A stretch of DNA of 64,000 bases from Streptomyces cellulosae (GCF_000721105.1 NZ_JOEV01000002.1:62001-126000); one strand, 5' to 3'; counted from the stretch's first letter, positions 41,046 to 49,684 are shown. The notes: generated by a model not told the origin, from the letters alone. Numbers and translations: made by a program.

Positions 41046-42770
41046 TCAACGGGACTTGCCGGAACGGTCGTTTCCCTTCGTCGCGCGCTGCGCGGTCCCG
41101 CGGGCGGCCACGGGCGCGGCGGTAGTGTGCTCGGGCATGGAGGACGCGTCTGCGGGCAGATCGGCCATCCGCCGCAGCCGCCACACGAGCACGTCGCTGA
41201 TCGAGCCGGCGGTGTCCAACTCCCGTCGCTCGGCGGCTTCGGCCAGAAGCGCGGCCGGGTCATGACCGGCGCTCTCGGCATCGGCGAGGGTGGCGGCCAG
41301 GGCGTACCAGCCGGGCTCGGACAGGACCTGCTCGGCCAGCTCAGGCACCGCCTGACGCAGGTAACCGGCCTGCTTGTGCCGCAAGGGCTGGGGCAGGCGC
41401 CGACCGCGCTGATGCAGGGAGGCCAATGGCATGGGAGCGGCGGCCTGGTAGGCGGCGCGCAGGTGCTCGGCGGTCTCGCGGGCAGCAGCGGCTTGCTGGG
41501 CGTGCTGCTTCTTTCCGTGCCAGTGGGCGGCGGCGGTAACTAGGAAGAACGCCATGTCGATCAGCATCGCCGTGGTGGCGCCGTCCTCCCCGCGGCCGAG
41601 CGCGGGGCCGCCGTGGACGAGGTCGCGGGCGGCTTGACGCAGGGCACGGTCGTGGCCCCGCTCCGCCCGGATGTGGGAGCGGGTGGCACGCTCGAACGCC
41701 CAGGCTGCTTCCCGCAGTTCACGGCGGGTGTGCGCGGCCGAGGTCTTGGCGAGCGCGTCGAGGACCTCGCCGGTCGCGGCGAGGTGCGCGGCGATCTGCC
41801 CGTCGTCGCCCTGGTCGAGGACGAGCACGGTCTGCCAGACCGCCGTCGTCGCCCGGCGCCGTGCGGTCGACGGGCTGATGCGCGTCGAGTCGGCGGAGCG
41901 GTCGGTGGTTGTGTTGCTGCCGTGGCCGGGATCGGAGCCGGACCACCGTTTGCGGATGCGGGGCAGGGAGAGGTCGGGCGCGAGGGTGGAACCGGAATAG
42001 AAGATCGGCTCCTGGTCCTCGTTGCGGTCGTCGGGCAACGCGACCGTGTAGCCGAGCAGGTCGCCGGACGGCGCGACGCGCTGGCGGATCAGAAGCCCGG
42101 CGGCGGCCAGGCGGTCGAAGAACTCCTGTTCGCTTGCGACGCCGGCGGCGGCGCGGCGCACGGTTTCCCGCAGCTCCTCGCGCGGGGGGCGCTCCTTGCC
42201 CTGGCGCTGGGCCTTGTGGCGTTCGGCGCTGGTGGGGCGTTTGGCGGCGGTGCCGTCACCGGCGTTCAATCTGCGTAGCCCGTAGTCGACTTCGATCTTC
42301 CGTGCTTCCGCCTGGGAGCGGGCGCCGTCTTGGCGGATGCGGGCTTGGCGGCCGTCCTCGCGTACGACGGTGGCGATGATGTGGATGTGGTCGTCGGCGT
42401 GGCGGACGGCTGCCCAGCGGCAGGCGGCATCGTCGCCTTCGGGGGCGATGCCAGTGGCGGCGACCATGCGGCGCGCGATGTCTGCCCACTGCTCGTCGGT
42501 GAGGATCGGGTCCTCGGGAGCGGCTCGCACGGAGAGGTGCCACACGTGATCGGCGGGCCTGGCGCTCTTGGGCAGCGCCATGACGGGCTGGTCGAGCAGG
42601 CGCTGCAGGTCGCTGTACGTGGCCTTGGGGTCGCGGCCGGGGTCGGGTGCCAGGCTGTCCCACGCCGCGACGAGGTGGGGGTCGACGTGCTCCTCGTGCG
42701 TGCCGGGTCCGTAGAGGTAGTAGAGCAGCCCGATGGTGCGGGTGCCCATGTCGTGGACGCGGGGGATCAT
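41046..42770 (-). CDS. Relaxase / mobilisation nuclease
   Basis: 574 residues. N-terminal HUH relaxase domain: motif III H124-ADD-H128-I-H130, candidate Tyr in LLYYLYGPG (about 16-20), and the acidic spacing of MOB-type enzymes. The middle and C-terminal parts are charged and helical. Expected role: nicks at oriT and pilots the strand. The start overlaps the mobC stop (ATGA), so the two are coupled. Not a TraB-type double-strand translocase, so this element would move single-stranded DNA. Confidence 0.85.
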   Translation of the reverse strand: MIPRVHDMGTRTIGLLYYLYGPGTHEEHVDPHLVAAWDSLAPDPGRDPKATYSDLQRLLDQPVMALPKSARPADHVWHLSVRAAPEDPILTDEQWADIARRMVAATGIAPEGDDAACRWAAVRHADDHIHIIATVVREDGRQARIRQDGARSQAEARKIEVDYGLRRLNAGDGTAAKRPTSAERHKAQRQGKERPPREELRETVRRAAAGVASEQEFFDRLAAAGLLIRQRVAPSGDLLGYTVALPDDRNEDQEPIFYSGSTLAPDLSLPRIRKRWSGSDPGHGSNTTTDRSADSTRISPSTARRRATTAVWQTVLVLDQGDDGQIAAHLAATGEVLDALAKTSAAHTRRELREAAWAFERATRSHIRAERGHDRALRQAARDLVHGGPALGRGEDGATTAMLIDMAFFLVTAAAHWHGKKQHAQQAAAARETAEHLRAAYQAAAPMPLASLHQRGRRLPQPLRHKQAGYLRQAVPELAEQVLSEPGWYALAATLADAESAGHDPAALLAEAAERRELDTAGSISDVLVWRLRRMADLPADASSMPEHTTAAPVAARGTAQRATKGNDRSGKSR

Positions 42771-43438
42771 GCAGCCGGACGCTCGCTGTCCAGGTAGCGC
42801 TGGGTGAAGATGTCTACGCGCTGCGCGGCACGGTGCACGGCGGCGAGTACCGCCTCGGCCTGCGGGGCGTCACCGCCTGAATTGAGGCTCTTGGCAACCT
42901 GGTTGAGGTTGTTGCCGATCTGGCCGAGGTGACGGCGCAGACTGAACAGCTCGGCGATCACTTCGCGTTCGCCGGCGACCTCGGCCGCCGTGCGGGTCAG
43001 GTCGCGGGTGGCGCTGAGGGCGGCGTGGGCGAGGAAGCCGGACGGCGTCATGGCGCATGCTGTGGCGGCGTCGAGGACGGACTGCTTCTCGGCGTCGTTG
43101 AACCGGCTGGTGATCAGGTGCTTGCGCTTGCTGCTCTTGGTCTTGGGCGGGCGGTTACGCGCGGGCGGCTGATTCGGCGGCGCGCTCACGCTGTGCGTGC
43201 AGTGGGGGTTGTGGCACGGATGAGTCGTCTTCTCCTGGGGATGCGAGCCGCCCTCGGTCGCATCCCCTGGGTCCAGTGCCCCCCGGCGCTGGACCGCTTC
43301 CGCCACCCCCGGGGCGGAAGACGCGAGAGTAGTACTCCCAACGGGAGTACTACTCTCGCACCAACTTGCTCGCGACAAGGTTGAGTTGGTATCCGGCTCA
43401 CCGTGCGCGGGAGTGGGGGGTGTCGTCGGGTTCGTCAT
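42767..43438 (-). CDS. MobC-like relaxosome protein
   Basis: 223 residues from ATG 43438. The N-terminal about 100 residues are atypical and contain the palindrome at 43323. The C-terminal half has LITSRFNDAEKQSVLDAATACAMTPSGFLAHAALSATRDL (ribbon-helix-helix-like) and LRRHLGQIGNNLNQVAKSLNSGG, the MobC hallmark. Role: helps the relaxase bind oriT. Overlaps the next gene by ATGA and the previous by ATGA. Confidence 0.75.
   Translation of the reverse strand: MTNPTTPPTPAHGEPDTNSTLSRASWCESSTPVGSTTLASSAPGVAEAVQRRGALDPGDATEGGSHPQEKTTHPCHNPHCTHSVSAPPNQPPARNRPPKTKSSKRKHLITSRFNDAEKQSVLDAATACAMTPSGFLAHAALSATRDLTRTAAEVAGEREVIAELFSLRRHLGQIGNNLNQVAKSLNSGGDAPQAEAVLAAVHRAAQRVDIFTQRYLDSERPAA
43323..43390. 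repeat. oriT-like nested inverted repeats inside mobC
   Basis: Perfect 17-bp arms GCGAGAGTAGTACTCCC (43323-43339) and GGGAGTACTACTCTCGC (43343-43359) with a 3-base loop, then ACCAACT (43360-43366) and AGTTGGT (43384-43390). It lies just upstream of the relaxase. The encoded residues use AGT and ACT codons, rare in this genome, which suggests selection on DNA. No nick site can be assigned. Confidence 0.55.
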
Positions 43439-43650
43439 CGGGTGCGGTTCCTCGTGGTGCGGATGCGGTGCTGGATTTCGGCGGCCAGATCGACCATGGC
43501 TCTCGGGCCGTGGAGGACGTGGACAGGGGAGTCGGCGCGGTTCTGGACGAGCCACTGGCCGCCCGGGGTCAGCACGGCTGCGTACAGGAGCTGGTGGCAT
43601 ACGAGCACCTCCGCCCAGGCGGCTGCCTCGGCGGTGGACGGTGGGTGCAT
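43435..43650 (-). CDS. Small protein upstream of mobC
   Basis: 71 residues from ATG 43650; stop overlaps the mobC start (ATGA), which supports both starts. STAEAAAWAEVLVCHQLLYAAVLTPGGQWLVQNRADSP then a basic tail. Aromatic/hydrophobic N-terminus, no domain recognised. Confidence 0.5.
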   Translation of the reverse strand: MHPPSTAEAAAWAEVLVCHQLLYAAVLTPGGQWLVQNRADSPVHVLHGPRAMVDLAAEIQHRIRTTRNRTR

Positions 43651-43769
43651 ACGCGGGTGGTGACGGGCAGGAATAGCGGGTCCCTTAGTGCTGGGGCGGT
43701 GGCCCGGCCGAGGCCGGGCCACCGGACGGAAAGGCGGAAGCAGGCTCCTGACCTGCTTGTTTGCGAGCG

Positions 43770-43961
43770 TCAGCCGCACTCGGGGCAGCGATCGAGGTGC
43801 CGGTTCAAGGCCCGCGCCATGTTCCGCTTCACCGACATGGCGTTCTTCGCGCTGGTCTTCGCCGGCGCGGATCCCTGGTGACGCTCGGCATGACCGCGCA
43901 GGAAGCGGATGTCCTGCTCGAAGCCGGACTTGATGTGCGCGAAACGCTGGCAGGTCTTCAT
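43770..43961 (-). CDS. Small basic protein with terminal CPECG
   Basis: 63 residues; ATG 43961 overlaps the stop of the DUF2637 gene (ATGA), GGAG upstream. Arg/Lys/His-rich with one Cys near the start and CPECG at the C-terminus, perhaps a zinc-binding or nucleic-acid-binding peptide. Followed by a 119-bp gap. Confidence 0.5.
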   Translation of the reverse strand: MKTCQRFAHIKSGFEQDIRFLRGHAERHQGSAPAKTSAKNAMSVKRNMARALNRHLDRCPECG

Positions 43962-45664
43962 CGGCCCGTGCTCCGTGCCGTGGTGGTGCCCGCCTCGTCG
44001 CGGAGCCGCTGCAGAACCGGCGTCAGACGCTCGTTCCGCCCTCCCCGGATCTGCTGGGCACGGAGGATCTCCCGCAGCTGAACCCGGGTCAGCGACTCGT
44101 TGCCGTCCCGCTCCAGCAGCGCGGGCACATGGGGACGGACCCGCTCGACCATCTCCTCCACGCTCAGCTTCGGCTGCTTCCGGGACCGTTGGGACTGACC
44201 GCCACGCGGCCGGTTCCGGGACGCCCTCGCCTTCGGCGTCCGCCGTACGGGGACGGTGTGGGGACGGTCCTCGTTGGGTTCGGTCCCCGTTCCTGTGTCG
44301 GGGTGTTCGCCGTCCCCGTCGTCGTTGGGGACGGTGTGGGGACGGTCCCCGTTGGGTTCGGTCCCCGTTTCGGCGTCCGGGTGCTCCCGGCCCTCGTCCC
44401 CGATGGTGATGGCCATCGGGGACGGGCCTGTGCCCTCCTGAGCAGCAGCTTCGTGCACATTTTCGACACTGCCGCTCGCGCCGTCGTCGGGCTCCTCGGT
44501 TCCGGCGGGCACGGTGTCTTGGTCCCCGACTGCCGCCTCTTGGCCCTCGCGCAGCAGGCTTGAGCCGGACTCGGCGGCTCGGTCCCCGTTGCCGACGGAG
44601 TCTGGTTGGGGACGGTCCCCGTCGGGCTCACGTCCCGTCCCCGGCTCCGGACGGTCCCCCTCTATACGGTCCCCGATCGATGCGCTGCTTCGGGGACCGT
44701 CGCCGGGGACCACGCTCACCCACGCACTCGCCTGCATCCCGGTCGCCGACGGAGTCGCGATCGACGGAGGGAGAGGGGACCGGTCCCCGCGATCGGCGTC
44801 CTGGTCCCGCGCGGGCTGAATCCAGGGCGACGGCAGGACCACGGTGGCGAGCGCCGTGGCGTGCCGACGGGCGGCCAGCTGCTCCAGAAGCGCGCGACGC
44901 TGCTGTGGGTCGGTGCCGACACCGGACCGTGCGAGAGCCGACTGGAGCCGACGCGTGATCCGGCTGCCACGGCCGTTCTCACGCTCCTTCTCCGGTATCC
45001 GGGCCAGCCGGGAGGCCAGGGCCACCGCCCGCCGGGTCGCGCGGTCCTTGGTGATCTGCGCAGCATCGCGGTTGCGGGTGGCGACGCCCAGGCGCGAGAG
45101 GAGACGTTCCCGCACTTCACGTCCGAGCGTGGCCAGGAGCCCTTGGGAGGCGGCGTCCGGCTTGTGAAGTCGCAGCTCGATGCCCATGGCCAGGTGCCAG
45201 AGCACGGCCGCCATGACCGGGCCGACGAAGGCCCGCACGGTGCCGCCCACCGTGCCTGACTCGGCGTACGCCGGAATGACCTGCACCCCGGTAATCACCC
45301 AGACCAGGCCACCCGGCAGGCCGGGTGCTCCTTGGGTCTTCAGGTTCTGCCGGGCCATCAGCGCTGTCGCGAACAGCGCCAGCTCGGCCGCGCTGAACAT
45401 CATGGCCCGTTCCATGGTGCCGGCCATGTCGAGGTAATCGGCGGCGAACCGCCAGCTGGTGTCGGCGCTGTAGGCGGTGCAGTTGAGGGCGGCGAGGGCC
45501 GCGACCCAGACCGCGGGGGTGCCGGCGCGCGGGCCGCTCGCCCGGGTCCGGTTACGCCGGATCGACCATCCGCCGAGCATAAGGGCGAGCACGCCGACGG
45601 CTGCGACGAGGTGGACGGGCTCGATGCCAGAGAGGAGGGAGGGCATGGCGATGGGGTGGGTCAT
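43958..45664 (-). CDS. DUF2637 membrane protein (spread/transfer type) with repeat-rich tail
   Basis: 568 residues, start 45664 overlapping the WhiB stop. N-terminal about 185 residues carry four hydrophobic helices and the DUF2637 core (SWRFAADYLDMAGTMERAMMFSAAELALFATAL). A basic helical region follows (about 195-300), then a long disordered tail with GDRP and TEPN(G/E)DRPHTVP repeats, then a helical end (VRPHVPALLERDGNESLTRVQLREILRAQ). DUF2637 proteins are common on Streptomyces elements near transfer genes. The tail DNA is the repeat array at 44281-44789. Confidence 0.75.
   Translation of the reverse strand: MTHPIAMPSLLSGIEPVHLVAAVGVLALMLGGWSIRRNRTRASGPRAGTPAVWVAALAALNCTAYSADTSWRFAADYLDMAGTMERAMMFSAAELALFATALMARQNLKTQGAPGLPGGLVWVITGVQVIPAYAESGTVGGTVRAFVGPVMAAVLWHLAMGIELRLHKPDAASQGLLATLGREVRERLLSRLGVATRNRDAAQITKDRATRRAVALASRLARIPEKERENGRGSRITRRLQSALARSGVGTDPQQRRALLEQLAARRHATALATVVLPSPWIQPARDQDADRGDRSPLPPSIATPSATGMQASAWVSVVPGDGPRSSASIGDRIEGDRPEPGTGREPDGDRPQPDSVGNGDRAAESGSSLLREGQEAAVGDQDTVPAGTEEPDDGASGSVENVHEAAAQEGTGPSPMAITIGDEGREHPDAETGTEPNGDRPHTVPNDDGDGEHPDTGTGTEPNEDRPHTVPVRRTPKARASRNRPRGGQSQRSRKQPKLSVEEMVERVRPHVPALLERDGNESLTRVQLREILRAQQIRGGRNERLTPVLQRLRDEAGTTTARSTGR
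44281..44789. repeat. Iterated CGGTCCCCG / CGGGGACCG motif
   Basis: CGGTCCCCG occurs at 44281, 44343, 44359, 44580, 44613, 44667 and 44781, and CGGGGACCG at 44691; counting GGTCCCC or its complement gives 12 sites in 510 bp. It is read in two frames of the gene: GGG GAC CG as GDR and ACG GGG ACC GAA as TGTE. Gly is GGG, unlike the GGC preference of the genome. This points to selection on DNA, as for protein-binding repeats. Confidence 0.6.
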
Positions 45665-46296
45665 GCGGCCTTTCGGAGAGCGGCGATCAGGGCGTGGGTC
45701 TGCACCTGGCGGGGCACCTGCACCGGCGAGGCAGCCTCCTCGGCGTCGTCGTCCACTACGTACTCGTCGTCGGCTTCCTCGGCTGGGTCGACGTGACCCC
45801 AGTAGCGGTCGCGGTCGGCCACGGCATGTGCGGCGTTGCGCATCAGGTCGCGCGCCCAGTCGAGGTCGAGCCGCAGTGCGTAGGCGAGGCGCTCGGAGCT
45901 CCAGCCGCGTACGTAGGCGTGGCGGGTGACGGCTTCGCGCTCGGCGTCGCTGAGGTGGACGTCGCGGCCTTCGAACGCGGCCTTGACGCGGTTGTAGTCC
46001 AGGCGCTTGTTGACTCGGGCGTGCCAGGGGCGCCGCTCGTCCTCGGTGAGCCCGCCCCACATGCCCTGGCGGATCTCGTTGTCGAGGGCATAGTCGAAGC
46101 ACGCCTTCTTCACCGGGCAGTTGCCGCAGATGGCCTTGGCCGCGTCGATGGCGGCGCGGTCGCGGGCCGCGTGGAAGAACAGCTCGTCAACCTCCTTGAC
46201 CGGCAGGCCGTGGCACAAGCCCCGTTCCTGCCAGCTGTGGTCGGCGATGCCCCGGATCGTCGGGGGCGGGGTGTCGTTGGTGGTGATGTGGCGCAT
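45661..46296 (-). CDS. WhiB-family iron-sulfur regulator
   Basis: 211 residues from ATG 46296. Four cysteines at 28, 57, 60 and 66 (ICGNCPVKKAC) with GMWGG after, the standard Wbl arrangement for a [4Fe-4S] cluster. C-terminal extension about 100 residues with a possible HTH (ERLAYALRLDLDWARDLM). Start and stop are coupled within the operon. Element-borne WhiB proteins are known and often control transfer or development (family knowledge). Confidence 0.85.
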   Translation of the reverse strand: MRHITTNDTPPPTIRGIADHSWQERGLCHGLPVKEVDELFFHAARDRAAIDAAKAICGNCPVKKACFDYALDNEIRQGMWGGLTEDERRPWHARVNKRLDYNRVKAAFEGRDVHLSDAEREAVTRHAYVRGWSSERLAYALRLDLDWARDLMRNAAHAVADRDRYWGHVDPAEEADDEYVVDDDAEEAASPVQVPRQVQTHALIAALRKAA

Positions 46297-46442
46297 GACG
46301 GTCTCCGGAAGTCGCCTCGGTGAGTGCGGGCCGCTCGGCACCGGTGGCGGGACGGGGTGCGGCGGGAGCTGCGAGGCGGGCTCGGGGTACGGCGTGGGGC
46401 CGTACCGGAGTCGGAACGTTTTGGTGGAGAAGGGGGCTGCGG

Positions 46443-47135
46443 TCAGGCGGCGGATGCCTGCTGGGCCTGCGCAGCCAGGGCGCGGTCGATGCGGCCGGGG
46501 TGGGCCGTGACGCGCGGTGCGTTGCCCCGGGCACTTCCGTCGAGACTGATGCGACGGCGGCGGCAGGGCTCGCCCTTGTCGGCGTGACACCAGTCGCACG
46601 GCACGCTCAGGACGTCGGGTCCTCCGGCGGCGATGGCGGCTTCGCGGGCGGCGCGGGCCGGGCGGTACGGGGCCAGCTCGGCGCGCACGGCCGGCGGGAT
46701 GTAGGAGCCGACGGCGGCCAGTTGGTCCTTGAGCCCCGGCCGGTGTCGCCCCGCGGTGATCCCGCGATGAGCCGAGGGCGCGGCCACTCCGGCAGCCACG
46801 GCATCTCGCGCCGCCAGCAGCTCGGCCCTCCAGGCTTCCGGGTTGTCCGGGTCGGCTGCCGGGGTCGGGTCGGTGTGCCGGGCCAGACGGTCGCGGCGGT
46901 GCGCATGCCATTCGCGGGCCACGTCGGCCGGCAGGATCGGATACGGCGAACTTACGATGCGCTTGCGGACGATCTCGCGGACGTCCCAGCCCTGGCCGGT
47001 GGCTATCGGCACGTCGCCGAGCAGCTCGTGCCACATGGCGAGCTGGTCGCGGGCCTCGCCCGCGTCGGTGCGGATGGTGCGCGGGTCCAGGCGGCCGACG
47101 TAGGTGAGCACGGCAGCAACTTCGCGGCGGTCCAA
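46443..47135 (-). CDS. Zinc-finger protein of phage/plasmid type
   Basis: 230 residues. Long helical N-terminal domain (AVLTYVGRLDPRTIRTDAGEARDQLAMWHELLG, about 1-100), then a Cys-His cluster CDWCHADKGEPCRRRR with a downstream His, the small zinc finger of actinobacterial phage and plasmid DNA-binding proteins. Lies between the wHTH and WhiB genes in the operon; a role in replication or copy control is possible. Confidence 0.65.
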   Translation of the reverse strand: MDRREVAAVLTYVGRLDPRTIRTDAGEARDQLAMWHELLGDVPIATGQGWDVREIVRKRIVSSPYPILPADVAREWHAHRRDRLARHTDPTPAADPDNPEAWRAELLAARDAVAAGVAAPSAHRGITAGRHRPGLKDQLAAVGSYIPPAVRAELAPYRPARAAREAAIAAGGPDVLSVPCDWCHADKGEPCRRRRISLDGSARGNAPRVTAHPGRIDRALAAQAQQASAA

Positions 47136-47140
47136 GGTAG

Positions 47141-48049
47141 TTACTCCGTTCCAGTCGGTTCATCGACGGCAGCGAGCAGGGCGGCCATGTGCGCGTCGGC
47201 GCGCGTCATGCCGGCCTGCGGCGCGGGAGTGCCGCCGGGCAGGGCGTAGAGGTTCGGTCGCTGGGGGGCGGGGCTGTGCTCGCGGGCGATCCAGGCCCGC
47301 CAGTCGGCAGCCCAGGTCGACGTGGGGCGAGGGCTCCAGGCGGCGCGGTGGTGGCGCCACTTTGCGTCAGCGGCCTGGACGCCGTGCTCGCCGAGGCGGG
47401 CGAGATGCCCCTGCTGCTGAGCCCAGGACAGGCTCGCGTCGTCGACCTGCCAGTCCGCGGCGGAGGTGAGGTCAGCAGCAGCACCACTGCTGCTGTACCT
47501 ACGGTTCACCTTCGGTTCACTATGGTTCTGGGGGTCAGGTTCAGACCCGGAGGGGGGTTGGATTCTGACCCGGGGAGGGGTCAGGTTCTGACGAGGGGGT
47601 GCAGATTCTGACCGGGTCAGATCCTGACGACGGGGGTGGGATTCGGACCCGGCCTTCCGCCAGATGCCGTGCTTGCGCAGCCGCTCGTCGTCCAGCTCGG
47701 GTACTGCGTCGGCGTCCGTTAGGGGCTCGACGTACGCTCCGGGGTCGCGCTTGCGGGCCGCCGCGACCTTGGCCAGCCATGCGGCAGCGCGCGGCAGCCG
47801 GTAGACCGTGCTGTGCTGCGGGCCGTCGAGGCCGTCGAGCACCTCCAGCTCGCCGCTCTCGGCCAGCGCGGCCAAGGCACCGCGCACGGCGTTGCGGCTG
47901 GCGTTCGTACGCTTCATCAGCGAGGCGAGGGACGCCCAGGCCACGCACTGCTCGTCAGGGATCCGGTCGGCGATCGACAGCAGGACCAGGCGCGCGTTTC
48001 CACGGCTGGCGCTGTGCTCCCACGCCCATTCACGGGTGTCCCGGCTCAT
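47141..48049 (-). CDS. Winged-helix protein, possibly a replication initiator
   Basis: 302 residues. Start ATG 48049, inside the stop of the 51-residue leader gene (ATGA), with GGTGG nearby. N-terminus MSRDTREWAWEHSASRGNARLVLLSIADRI with WASLASLMKRTNASRNAVRGALAALAESGELEVL is a winged helix like those of plasmid replication proteins. The remainder is Pro/Ser-rich and ends in a helical LSWAQQQGHLARLGEHGVQAADAKW region. First large gene of the operon. Confidence 0.6.
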   Translation of the reverse strand: MSRDTREWAWEHSASRGNARLVLLSIADRIPDEQCVAWASLASLMKRTNASRNAVRGALAALAESGELEVLDGLDGPQHSTVYRLPRAAAWLAKVAAARKRDPGAYVEPLTDADAVPELDDERLRKHGIWRKAGSESHPRRQDLTRSESAPPRQNLTPPRVRIQPPSGSEPDPQNHSEPKVNRRYSSSGAAADLTSAADWQVDDASLSWAQQQGHLARLGEHGVQAADAKWRHHRAAWSPRPTSTWAADWRAWIAREHSPAPQRPNLYALPGGTPAPQAGMTRADAHMAALLAAVDEPTGTE

Positions 48050-48201
48050 CGGGTCACCACCCAAACGGAGCGTGCGCCGGGGGTCGACTCCGGCGCGAGG
48101 GTGCCGGGGAGCCGGTACTCGGTCAGGGAACCGGTCGGCGAAGCGAGGACGGCCGCCGCGCGAGCCGGGGACACCGGCCTTTTGCGCAGGGCAGGCGGCA
48201 T
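48046..48201 (-). CDS. Small leader protein, 51 aa
   Basis: ATG 48201 with GGAGGAG 8 bases upstream, the best ribosome site in the operon. Product PALRKRPVSPARAAAVLAS... ends VWVVTR; its TGA overlaps the start of the wHTH gene. Basic N-terminus, no family known. It is the first gene of the 41-48 kb minus operon and fixes the start of the next gene. Confidence 0.6.
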   Translation of the reverse strand: MPPALRKRPVSPARAAAVLASPTGSLTEYRLPGTLAPESTPGARSVWVVTR

Positions 48202-48246
48202 GTAAGACTCTCCTCCGTAGTGAAACCCGCGCCGGTGTGCCTCGTA

Positions 48247-48337
48247 GGAAAGGACCGGTGCGGTGAAGGTGGGTAAATCTCCGCCCTTGCCGGGGCAGGA
48301 GTACCGTTCGGCGTTCGGCGTCCGGGAGTTACCGCTC
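48247..48337 (+). other. Block conserved with 9253-9320
   Basis: GGAAAGGAC (48247-48255), GGTGGGTAAATC (48268-48279) and GAGTTACCGCTC (48326-48337) as at 9.25 kb, but with 24 bases more between the last two. GTG 48263 would begin VKVGKSPPLPGQEYRSAFGV and continue to 48574; only the first about 30 residues resemble the other copy. It lies upstream of the divergent mobilisation operon. The rest of 48338-48598 shows no gene I would call. Confidence 0.35.
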
Positions 48338-48598
48338 CATGGGCGCCGTCGCTGCGTTCGGGGCTATCTCACGCGGCTGGTTCGCGCGTTCCGCATGTGG
48401 CTCCTAGCGTCGTCTGCCGCCGGGCGGGGTGCCCGGCGAGGGACGACGAACATATGCAGGACCTGCGGCAAGATCCAGACCTTGCTAAAGGACTCTCTAC
48501 AAGTCGCAACAGACGGTGAGGGCACCTGCGCCTACGGGTGGCGGCAGTGGGCCGCGACGCAGGCAGCAGGCTGATCGCCCCGACGTACCCGGAGACCT

Positions 48599-48955
48599 TC
48601 ACTGCGCCCCCTCGTGTCTCATGTCGCAACGCGTCGCAGTGGCGAACAGCGCCAGCTCGGCACCGCCGAACATGGCGGCGCGCTCGGCGCTACCCGCGAT
48701 GTAGAGGTAGTCAGCGGCGAACCGCCAGCTCGTGCAGGCTGTGCAGGCGATGGCGGCGAGGGAAGCGCCCCGCGCGGCTGGCACGGACTGCCGCGCCGTT
48801 CCGGTGCGGGCGCAGCGGCGCAGGGTCAGCCATCCGCCCATGAGCATGGCGAGGGCCGGCAGCGCGCCGCGGTGCCCGAATGACCTCACGGAATTACCCG
48901 CGCGGGCATCCCGAAGGGGATCGAGCGGTCCCACTGTTATCCCCGCACCTTCCAT
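48599..48955 (-). pseudogene. DUF2637 fragment
   Basis: Within an about 118-residue frame, SWRFAADYLYIAGSAERAAMFGGAELALFATA matches the DUF2637 core of the gene at 43958 (there SWRFAADYLDMAGTMERAMMFSAAELALFATAL). The remaining helices are absent and the frame ends at once after the match. A broken second copy, on the same strand, on the far side of the operon promoter. Confidence 0.6.
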
Positions 48956-49199
48956 TCGAAGATCAAAAGCGTTCTATGGTCGCGGGCGCGATAATGCCGC
49001 TGGGCAAAAGTGACTCGTGTCACGCATGCCGTGCGCACCTGTCGGTAGAAGCGAGCAGACCGTCCCGAAGGACGGACGCGCAAACGCGGGTGGCGTTTGC
49101 AAGGTAGAACTTTTCATACGCAAGATCGGTGCGTCAACTGGCGTTAATGGCGGAGTACAGTGGCTGAACCACTGTGAACCCGCACCCCCGGAAAGGATC

Positions 49200-49640
49200 A
49201 TGAAAGAGCCGACAGAGGAGCCGATGAGTCCCCGCGCGAAGAAGCTCAGTGACCGTCTCAATCGCCTGTTTGAAGCGGTGCACCCGCCCGATCGCGGCCC
49301 GTACACCAACGCCGAAGTGGCTGAGCTGATGGCCGAGCGAGGGCTTGAAACGGTGAGCGACACCTACCTTTGGATGCTGCGCACCGGCCGCCGCGACAAT
49401 CCGACGATGCGTCATCTTGAAGCCCTGGCAAGCTTTTTCGGTGTTCCCGCGGCCTATTGGTTCGACGATGACGTTGCCGAAAAGACGGCGCAGGAACTGA
49501 AGTTGCTGGAATTGCTCCGCGATTCGAAGATCAAAAACGTACTCCTTCGTCTGTCCGACGTCTCGGCAGACGGCAAGGATGCGGTTCTCGGACTTGTGGA
49601 CGGCGTGCGGAAGATGGAGGGGCTGCCGCCCTCCAAGTAG
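49200..49640 (+). CDS. XRE-family helix-turn-helix protein
   Basis: ATG 49200 with GAAAGG upstream; 146 residues. HTH at about 33-80: YTNAEVAELMAERGLETVSDTYLWMLRTGRRDNPTMRHLEALASFFGVPAAYWF. C-terminal helical tail (LKLLELLRDSKIKNVLLRLSDVS). Lies upstream of the ImmA/IrrE gene in the usual repressor-protease order. Confidence 0.8.
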   Translation: MKEPTEEPMSPRAKKLSDRLNRLFEAVHPPDRGPYTNAEVAELMAERGLETVSDTYLWMLRTGRRDNPTMRHLEALASFFGVPAAYWFDDDVAEKTAQELKLLELLRDSKIKNVLLRLSDVSADGKDAVLGLVDGVRKMEGLPPSK

Positions 49641-49684
49641 CCGGATTCTGGCTGCAGTTCACGTAATGATCAAGGAATGGGATA

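Noticed and set aside
43323-43359. The mobC palindrome as a simple terminator
   Set aside because: It lies inside a coding region that continues into a coupled operon; a terminator there would block the relaxase.
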